From: Microvirga puerhi
GTDB taxonomy: Bacteria; Pseudomonadota; Alphaproteobacteria; Rhizobiales; Beijerinckiaceae
Length of the DNA: 64,000 bases
NCBI RefSeq assembly: GCF_020089865.1
Contig: NZ_JAIRBM010000006.1
Span: 207,292-271,291 of the forward strand
Reading direction: 5' to 3'
The translations under genes were made by a program, and so were the position numbers. A model generated the notes under the pieces. It saw only the letters and a program-made list of their open reading frames with translations. It had not been told where the DNA came from and ran no database searches. Below, one piece after another: positions 58,351 through 64,000 of the stretch. Numbering within the stretch: the first letter of the stretch is position 1; the number at the start of each line of letters is the position of its first letter.

Positions 58351-59508
58351 ATGAACGTTCATCAGAAGCCGGTCGAAGAGCAGGTCGTCGTGATTACCGG
58401 CGCATCGAGCGGCATCGGCTTGGCAACGGCTCGACTGCTCACAGAGAGGGGCGCACGAGGACTGGTGCTTGCCGCCCGGAACGCGAGCGCCCTGGGGCAG
58501 ATCGCGGAAGATTTGAACCGGCATGGTACCCGCACCGTTGCCGTTCCTGCCGACGTAAGCAAACGCGAGGATCTGGAGCGGGTGGCCCGAACAGCCATCG
58601 ACACGTTTGGCGGCTTCGATACCTGGATCAACGACGCCGCGGTGGCTCTCTATGGAACTGTCGATCAGATCCCCTTGGAGGACCAGCGCCAGCTCTTCGA
58701 AGTGAACTATTGGGGTGTCGTCAACGGATCACTGATCGCCACACAGCACCTGCGTAGACGAGGCGGCACCATCATCAATCTGGGAAGTGTTCTTTCCGAG
58801 CGGACCATGATGCTCCAGACGCAGTACTCTGCCTCCAAGCATGCAGTGAAAGGCTTTACCGACGGCCTGCGGATGGAGCTCGAACATGAGAGGGCACCCG
58901 TATGGGTGACGCTGATAAAACCCTCCTCCATCGACACGCCTTATGTGGAGCACGCGCGAAACTATTTGGGTGCCGAAGCTGCCGTTCCCTCACCTGTTTA
59001 TGATCCCGGTCTCGTCGCAAAAGCGATCGTTTTTGCTGCAGAGAACAAGAGACGGGAACTCACGATTGGATTCGGCGGATGGGCCTTGGGGGCTATGGGT
59101 AAAGTCGCCCCGCGCATGGTGGATCGCGCCATGGAGTGGACAGGATATGCGGCCCAGACGACCCATCATCGGGAGCGTCCGCAGATGCGGGACAACCTCT
59201 ATCGCGCACGTGAGGATGGAGATGTCTATTCGTCCCTGCCGCGAGAGCCACGCAAGACCAGTCTCTTCCTCGAGGCGCAGATCCATCCGGCCGTCACGGT
59301 AGCCGTTCTGGTGGGGATCGCCGCCGCGGCTGCAGCAGCCCTCCTCATGCCCTTCACGTCGAGACCACGCAGGCTCCGTCGCCGTCCAGCCCCGCATTAT
59401 TACGCTGTAAGGCGTCACATAGGAGACGGGCACGACCAGCCTTCCATGGGGCCCGGCCACATGTCCAGGCGCCTCCAACCCGGCGCTCGTCCTCAACCTC
59501 ACCATTGA
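58351..59508 (+). CDS. Membrane-anchored short-chain dehydrogenase/reductase
   Basis: A 385-residue SDR: NAD(P)-binding TGASSGIG (about residues 16-23), active-site YSASKHAVKGF and catalytic serine in NLGSVLSERT. After the catalytic domain there is a C-terminal hydrophobic helix (about residues 315-335, VTVAVLVGIAAAAAAALLM) and a basic, His-rich tail, so the enzyme is probably tail-anchored. This subtype is common in stress regulons of Rhizobiales. ATG 58351 follows AGGAGCAGCGGAG. The substrate is unknown. Confidence 0.92.
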   Translation: MNVHQKPVEEQVVVITGASSGIGLATARLLTERGARGLVLAARNASALGQIAEDLNRHGTRTVAVPADVSKREDLERVARTAIDTFGGFDTWINDAAVALYGTVDQIPLEDQRQLFEVNYWGVVNGSLIATQHLRRRGGTIINLGSVLSERTMMLQTQYSASKHAVKGFTDGLRMELEHERAPVWVTLIKPSSIDTPYVEHARNYLGAEAAVPSPVYDPGLVAKAIVFAAENKRRELTIGFGGWALGAMGKVAPRMVDRAMEWTGYAAQTTHHRERPQMRDNLYRAREDGDVYSSLPREPRKTSLFLEAQIHPAVTVAVLVGIAAAAAAALLMPFTSRPRRLRRRPAPHYYAVRRHIGDGHDQPSMGPGHMSRRLQPGARPQPHH

Positions 59509-59585
59509 GCGACGATGAGACAAGCCGTCGGAGGAAGGCGGCACAGCCGTTCCAGAGAACGCAACGGCGCGCTAGCCTTTCATTC

Positions 59586-60497
59586 ATGTCGCTGATTCGG
59601 AGAATCGTTCTGAGCCTCTTGCTCTGCCTCCCCGCTGCTGTCGGAGCCCAGGACCGGGGAACGCTCGACCCCAAGCCGCTGCCGGCGCTCGCGCACCCTG
59701 ATGATCCTGCTCTCGCCGCGAAGGAACTCTTCGGCCGTCGGGACAAACCGGCCGCGATGCCCCCTCACTCGATCGGCGGATACGCTCGCGGTTGTCTGGC
59801 CGGAGCCACAGCCATTCCTATCGACGGCGATACGTGGCAGGTCATGCGGTTGTCGCGCAACCGTAACTGGGGACACCCTGACCTGATCGCATTCCTTCAG
59901 CACCTGTCGGCGAAGCTTCCGCGCATCAATGGCTGGCCAGGGTTGCTCATCGGGGACATTTCGCAGCCACGCGGCGGGCCCATGATCACAGGACATGCGT
60001 CTCATCAGATCGGCCTCGACGCGGACCTATGGTTCACGCCGATGCCTTCGCGACGTCTCTCGCGTGCGGAGCGCGAAGAAATGTCCGCCACGAACGTGGT
60101 GCGCCCGGACGGTCTCGATATCGATCCTCAGACTTGGACGCCGCAACATACCGCCCTGCTTCGCACGGCCGCGATGGAGCATGACGTCGCCCGCGTTTTC
60201 GTGAACCCTGCCATCAAGAAGGCGCTCTGCCGCGAAGCGGGACAGGATCGCGCTTGGCTGCGGAAAATCCGACCGACATTCGGGCACAATTATCATTTTC
60301 ACGTCCGGATCGCATGCCCCAACGGGAGCTCAGGGTGCGCCGATCAGGATCCGCCCCCGCCAGGCGACGGCTGCGGGGCGGAGCTTGCGCAGTGGTTCAC
60401 GCCGGAAATGCTTCACCCGAAGCCTGGAAAGCCACGCCCGCCTCTGACGGTGGCTCAGCTTCCCGTCGAGTGCCGTCGAGTCCTGGCTGCACCGTGA
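59586..60497 (+). CDS. mepA: Penicillin-insensitive murein endopeptidase MepA
   Basis: A 303-residue periplasmic zinc endopeptidase that cleaves D-Ala-mDAP crosslinks. A signal peptide (residues 1 to about 21, ending VGAQ) precedes the LAS-type metallopeptidase motifs GHASHQIGLDADLWF and the PTFGHNYHFHVRI zinc-ligand segment. Six cysteines are present, as in MepA disulfides. ATG 59586 starts directly before the signal peptide. Confidence 0.96.
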   Translation: MSLIRRIVLSLLLCLPAAVGAQDRGTLDPKPLPALAHPDDPALAAKELFGRRDKPAAMPPHSIGGYARGCLAGATAIPIDGDTWQVMRLSRNRNWGHPDLIAFLQHLSAKLPRINGWPGLLIGDISQPRGGPMITGHASHQIGLDADLWFTPMPSRRLSRAEREEMSATNVVRPDGLDIDPQTWTPQHTALLRTAAMEHDVARVFVNPAIKKALCREAGQDRAWLRKIRPTFGHNYHFHVRIACPNGSSGCADQDPPPPGDGCGAELAQWFTPEMLHPKPGKPRPPLTVAQLPVECRRVLAAP

Positions 60498-60643
60498 TCT
60501 TGCTTCAATGAGAACTCGGACGCTGTGGATCGCGTCTGGGCACGGTGTTCAACCGCAATTCGGGATTGTCCAGTGCCGAACGGACAAGATCACAGCAGGC
60601 AAAAACTGCGTCTCCCGGGTGTCTCCCATAGACGCAGGGAACT

Positions 60644-61303
60644 TTACCTGGCGGCGACGCCCGTGCCGATCTGACAGGCGACGCCCGTACCCCCGATGCC
60701 GCAATAGCCGTTGGGATTCTTCGCCAGATATTGCTGATGATAATCCTCGGCGAAGTAGAAGGGTCCAGCCTTGAGAATCTCTGTCGTGATCGGGGCAAGA
60801 CCTTGGGCGGAAAGCGCTTCTCCATAGGTCTTTTGCGATGCCTCTGCGGCCCGACGCTGACCATCATCGAATACATAAATTCCGGAGCGATACTGCGTTC
60901 CGACATCGTTACCCTGGCGCATGCCCTGGGTCGGATCGTGGCTTTCCCAGAACGTCTTCAGCAGAGCCTCATAGGAGATCTTTTGCGGATCGAAAACCAC
61001 CAGCACGGCCTCGTTATGTCCAGTCAGCCCGGTGCAGACCTCTTCATAGGTGGGGTTGGGCGTGATGCCGGCCGTATATCCGACGGCAGTGATCCAGACG
61101 CCATCGCCCAGCTGCCAGAACTTTCGCTCCGCGCCCCAAAAGCAGCCGAGGCCGAACAGAGCCTTCTCATACCCTTCCGGATAGGGCGGCATGAGGGGGC
61201 GCCCATTGATGAAGTGGGTCGATGCCGTCGGGAGAGGGATCTCACGCCCTGGGAGGGCCTCCGAGGGTGTAGGAAGATCGAGTCGCTTGCGGAAACCGAA
61301 CAT
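60644..61303 (-). CDS. msrA: Peptide methionine-S-sulfoxide reductase MsrA
   Basis: A 219-residue enzyme reducing methionine-S-sulfoxide in oxidised proteins. The catalytic motif is GCFWGAER with Cys54, preceded by a conserved Phe/Leu pair, and the recycling cysteines are Cys201 and Cys210 in the C-terminal segment [15 protein letters not shown]. The N-terminal 45 residues ([15 protein letters not shown]) are the leader typical of longer MsrA forms. It is convergent with mepA. Confidence 0.97.
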   Translation of the reverse strand: MFGFRKRLDLPTPSEALPGREIPLPTASTHFINGRPLMPPYPEGYEKALFGLGCFWGAERKFWQLGDGVWITAVGYTAGITPNPTYEEVCTGLTGHNEAVLVVFDPQKISYEALLKTFWESHDPTQGMRQGNDVGTQYRSGIYVFDDGQRRAAEASQKTYGEALSAQGLAPITTEILKAGPFYFAEDYHQQYLAKNPNGYCGIGGTGVACQIGTGVAAR

Positions 61304-61386
61304 GGCCAGCCTTTCGTTTTCCTAAATATAGTAACAATTTATGCGGGTAGGAGGCCGGGCCTCGTCACCATCCCGTGAGAGCCCGC

Positions 61387-61710
61387 CTAGCGACCGGCAA
61401 GATACCCGATCGGCTCCGCAGACTTTTGCCCGACCCAGAGCAGGAAGGCGCCTATGAAGAACGCCGTGACGGAGGCCGGAAGCTGAAGGAGGTGGACAAA
61501 GAGCGCGTCCCACAGCCAGGGCGACAAACCGGTCGTGACTCGGGACTGAAGCCCCGGGACACCGCCAGGCATGACGAGCCCGACGAGACTGTCTACCGAT
61601 GTAAACGATATCACGTTGTTGACGATGGAACGGGCCCCGTCGATCACTAAACCAACGAATCCTGCGGCAACGAGCAGGAGGCCTAAGGTACGCGCCAGAA
61701 ACTTCAGCAA
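61387..61710 (-). CDS. Small membrane protein of unknown function
   Basis: A 107-residue protein with two hydrophobic helices at about residues 8-28 and 72-95 (FFIGAFLLWVGQKS). The middle segment (VISFTSVDSLVGLVMPGGV) is likely exposed. I recognise no named family, but similar proteins occur in Rhizobiales by recollection. It is monocistronic between msrA and the tRNA-Ser gene. Confidence 0.75.
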   Translation of the reverse strand: MLKFLARTLGLLLVAAGFVGLVIDGARSIVNNVISFTSVDSLVGLVMPGGVPGLQSRVTTGLSPWLWDALFVHLLQLPASVTAFFIGAFLLWVGQKSAEPIGYLAGR

Positions 61711-61910
61711 GGGCCCTCTCCGAACGAGGAGGCTATTTTAGGGCGTTTCTGCGGGAAGGAAAAGTGTCACTGGAAAACGCGTGCAACTTCGATCTTGCCT
61801 TTTCCATCCATTTAGAGCTACACGAACGCCCTCTGCCGATGGCAGTCCTGTTCGATCGCTCCATTCGTGAAGCAGGTATGGACCGAACAGTATGGCCTTA
61901 GGGCCGACGT

Positions 61911-62000
61911 GGAGGGGTGGCCGAGTGGTTGAAGGCGCACGCCTGGAAAGTGTGTATACGGGGAACCGTATCGCGGGTTCGAATCCCGCTCCCTCCGCCA
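61911..62000 (+). tRNA. tRNA-Ser (anticodon GGA)
   Basis: A 90-nt class II tRNA. The acceptor stem GGAGGGG pairs with the 3' strand before the discriminator and the encoded CCA (61998-62000). The anticodon loop reads CTGGAAA, giving anticodon GGA (serine codons UCC/UCU). The long variable arm at about 61954-61970 fits serine tRNA, and the T-loop is GGTTCGAATCC. Its 3' end is a typical island attachment point. Confidence 0.95.
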
Positions 62001-62107
62001 ACCATTCCTAATATGCTGAAATTGAAGCTGTATTCCTCGAGAACCTGAGTCTCGTTGGTGACACGGTGTCAGCGGGTTTCGCGGTCTGGACCGGGACATG
62101 CGGCGCT

Positions 62108-62284
62108 TTGGAGTATCTTCAACGTCGCCGTGGAGGGTGGCTCGTTCGTCTCCGGGTGCCGTAGCATCTCATGGCAGCGATCGGCCAGAACCATCTTGTG
62201 CGCTCGCTCGACACCAAGGATGAGACCACGGCCCAGCGGCGTCGGTGGGTGGCATTGGCTGATCGAAAAGCGCGATATCTATGA
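62108..62284 (+). pseudogene. Remnant of a tyrosine recombinase (integrase) N-terminus
   Basis: Frame 62108 reads LEYLQRRRGGWLVRLRVP, an in-frame TAG, then HLMAAIGQNHLVRSLDTKD and TTAQRRRWVALADR before a stop. This is the N-terminal DUF6538-like/SAM-like segment of phage integrases that normally continues into the catalytic domain. The stop codons and the absence of the catalytic part show that it is decayed. It lies 107 bp downstream of tRNA-Ser. Confidence 0.7.
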
Positions 62285-62387
62285 CCGTAGGCTCCGGAAG
62301 CTTCAGGAGCTTGGTATGGGAAAGATCAGCGAAATCGACGGCCCGCTCATCTGATAAGCTTTAGGATGGTGCCGATTTCCTACATGC

Positions 62388-62708
62388 ATGGCGCTGATAA
62401 GAGGCGGTTGGCAGACGTGCGTAGGCGCAGGCAAGGCTATTGAGCGCTTCCACCGATCCATGCGCCTCAGTCCGCTCGGTCCCATGCACTTCAACGCCTT
62501 CGTCGGAATCGGAGGCGCGCACTTTGGTAAGGGCGAGTATGACGATGCAGCCCGCTGGATCGAACAGGCTCTTCGTGAGAAACCGAGCGCCACATGGGCC
62601 TATCGACCCCTGACGACCGCGTACGCCAATGCTGGGCGTCTGGAGCAGGCCAAGCAGGCTGCGGCCAAACTTCTTGAGGCCTTTTCCGGCCTGACAGACC
62701 GCGGCTGA
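62388..62708 (+). pseudogene. Fragment of an adenylate/guanylate cyclase-type protein with TPR repeats
   Basis: A 106-residue open frame whose body (RSMRLSPLGPMHFNAFVGIG, EYDDAARWIEQALREKPSA, TWAYRPLTTAYANAGRLEQA) corresponds to the C-terminal TPR part of class III cyclase-TPR proteins. The catalytic domain and the true C-terminus are missing, so it is a truncated piece. The residual frame ends at a TGA after LLEAFSGLTDRG. Confidence 0.65.
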
Positions 62709-62709
62709 G

Positions 62710-62833
62710 GTCCAAGATACGGATCGATCGCCGCTTTGTCGTCGCGTATCGCCCGAACACGGGCTTCAGCCTCCCGAAACTCGGCCTCGAGTGTCGCTCG
62801 TTTCTGCTTCAATTCCCCGGTGAGGGATTCCAA
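62710..62833 (-). pseudogene. Possible gene fragment of unknown function
   Basis: The minus-strand frame encodes a charged helical segment (LTGELKQKRATLEAEFREAE and ARVRAIRDDKAAID) opening at a TTG, with no clear stop-bounded gene. It then runs into the antisense of the TPR fragment. It looks like the start of a small coiled-coil protein cut by rearrangement; this is weak evidence. Confidence 0.3.
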
Positions 62834-63177
62834 TGTTTTCCTCTGGACATGTTCCGGAGCCCACCCTTTGTAGGGAAATCAGGTCTGGTGGCTTTTGCTA
62901 CCGAATGCCGAAGTTCATGATCCATTTCCATAGCGCTCACGATCCCGACCCGTCGTCGACGGCTGTGAATTACCGTGCTCGCGCCTCCCGGGAGTTGCTG
63001 AGCGATGAGCGCGGACGCGGCTATAACTGGGTTAGGCGCGCTCGCTGGCCTTGAACCGCCAATACATGAATGGGTGGTTCTGGCATTCACTCGGCTAGGT
63101 AGGGATCGGTTAACCATTAGGCGTCGACGATGCCCTTGGGGCCGACTCATTGCATCTTGTCGAGGATCTCTGGAAAT

Positions 63178-63426
63178 ATGCGATATGTTGCGGCCGGACT
63201 GATCACCGTCGCCGTCTATGTTACATCGGGAATGCTATTGGATCACTTCGCGGAACCAATGTTCAGGCCCGTCGGATGGCACGTCCTTTCAATGCTAGAC
63301 ATGAGATGGTGGCGGGGTGGCGCTGCAGTTGCTGTCGCTTCCGGCATCGTCTGGATCGTCATCAGGAGGCGAAGGAATGCACTCCTGAGATGGCGCAGAG
63401 AGTTGGCGGCTCGAGCGAGGGCATGA
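63178..63426 (+). CDS. Possible small membrane protein
   Basis: An 82-residue frame with two hydrophobic helices (about residues 5-22 and 44-64, VAVASGIVWIVIRRRRN) and a basic end. The start ATG 63178 is preceded by a weak purine-rich stretch. No family is recognised. It lies in the decayed region after tRNA-Ser, so it may be spurious or a recent acquisition. Confidence 0.45.
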   Translation: MRYVAAGLITVAVYVTSGMLLDHFAEPMFRPVGWHVLSMLDMRWWRGGAAVAVASGIVWIVIRRRRNALLRWRRELAARARA

Positions 63427-63686
63427 TCGGCGATGCGACAAGCCACCACCGGAAGAGTCATGTCATACCGGTGCTCAACACGGGACGTGGCAGCGAATGG
63501 ACATGGAAGACACAGGCTCATTCCGCACGAAGAGGGCGCGCTAGGCTTTCGAGGCGGGCTGCCCCAAGCAATCAGTAGCTAGCCCGAAGTCCGGCTATTG
63601 TCGCGTCACGGGCATTCGCTGCACTTCCGCCTCGTGCCAGGGGCTGACCTTCGCTTTCCCTGTAAGCCAGACAATCACACTTGAAC

Positions 63687-64000
63687 TCAGTTCAAGCGTC
63701 GTCCTGTTTCGTTATCGAAGAGATGAACGAGGGCGGGATCCGGTTGGATGCGGATCGTCTCGCCCGGTTGAGCACTGATGCGCTCGCGGAACACACAGGT
63801 CATGTCCCGGCCCTGCACACGGGCGAAGACCTGGGTTTCCGACCCGGTCGGCTCGATCACGCTGACCTCGACCGGAATTCCCTGATCCGAGAGATGGAAA
63901 TGCTCCGGCCTGATGCCGTAATAGGCCGGTCGGCCCACCGCGGCAGGCGGCATTCTCCCGACCGGAAAGGTCAGGTCGCCGACGACAAACCCCGCCTCGC
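63687..64000 (-). CDS. Sugar ABC transporter ATP-binding protein (UgpC/MalK type), C-terminal part
   Basis: The frame is open to the right edge of the window. The visible 104 residues are the TOBE regulatory region: GIRPEHFHL followed by VEVSVIEPTGSETQVFARV and IRIQPDPALVHLFD with an ending TGRRLN. This part is typical of ATPases of carbohydrate ABC transporters (UgpC/MalK). The catalytic domain lies outside the window. Confidence 0.88.
   Translation of the reverse strand, partial: EAGFVVGDLTFPVGRMPPAAVGRPAYYGIRPEHFHLSDQGIPVEVSVIEPTGSETQVFARVQGRDMTCVFRERISAQPGETIRIQPDPALVHLFDNETGRRLN

Larger units (their letters stand above)
62001..63177. other. Gene-poor region with decayed genes next to tRNA-Ser
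   Basis: About 1.2 kb without an intact gene. It holds an integrase N-terminal relic (62108-62284), a cyclase/TPR fragment (62388-62708) and a possible further fragment on the minus strand (62710-62833). The rest (about 62835-63177) shows nothing recognisable. No copy of the tRNA 3' end was found here. Confidence 0.6.

Noticed and set aside
61818..62099. Small frame on the minus strand across tRNA-Ser ([14 protein letters not shown] peptide)
   Set aside because: Antisense translations of tRNA genes commonly produce such peptides and are a known annotation artefact.

Overview
The window is about 64 kb of GC-rich, densely packed chromosomal DNA from an alphaproteobacterium, most likely Hyphomicrobiales (Rhizobiales) and perhaps close to Methylobacteriaceae (Microvirga-like). 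The pointers are a PmtA-type phospholipid methyltransferase beside dnaJ and pyrF, a SAM-II riboswitch, GGAACC/CGTTG promoters of the alphaproteobacterial sigma-EcfG type, DUF1127, DUF2852 and DUF6894 proteins, and rhizobial-style palindromic intergenic repeats. This assignment rests on family knowledge; no database search was run.

Left part (1-25 kb), mostly housekeeping: the mutS 3' end, a response regulator, comM, an OlsB-like acyltransferase, an SDR-queG-GST minus-strand operon, uppP, nth, an Ada-like methyltransferase, dnaK, a YdeI-domain mini-gene, dnaJ, then pmtA-pyrF, two DUF1330 genes with a GNAT gene, dapB, gpmA, alkB, two paralogous secreted proteins, a TRIC-type channel, grpE and glnD. 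dnaK and grpE share an RpoH-like promoter pattern.

Middle (25-44 kb): a sigma70 promoter leads straight into a SAM-II riboswitch ahead of ssuA-ssuC-ssuB-osmC, a sulfur-uptake operon apparently controlled by S-adenosylmethionine. Next come an LpoA-like lipoprotein, rsmI-yraN, a LysR regulator divergent from a DUF1127 gene, a lipid kinase, gshB, hemW, a TetR regulator, DUF2852, a P-loop kinase-rdgB-hydrolase-rph group, hrcA and lepA.

Right part (44-64 kb), more accessory: a homocysteine S-methyltransferase-family protein, an MFS transporter, an SDR, a lytic transglycosylase, an orphan Tat-exported TRAP binding protein, a histidine kinase-KaiC-like ATPase-response regulator cassette, a RecD-like helicase with an EamA transporter, and a stress cluster (histone H1-like protein, PRC-barrel protein, membrane-anchored SDR) whose three genes each carry a sigma-EcfG-type promoter. 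mepA, msrA and a tRNA-Ser(GGA) follow. Just past the tRNA lie decayed pieces of a tyrosine integrase and a cyclase/TPR protein, the likely scar of an old island. The window ends inside a sugar ABC transporter ATPase gene.

The most notable signals are the SAM-II-controlled ssu/osmC operon, the sigma-EcfG cluster around the H1-like gene, and the KaiC-centred signalling cassette. None is proven to be a new system from sequence alone.
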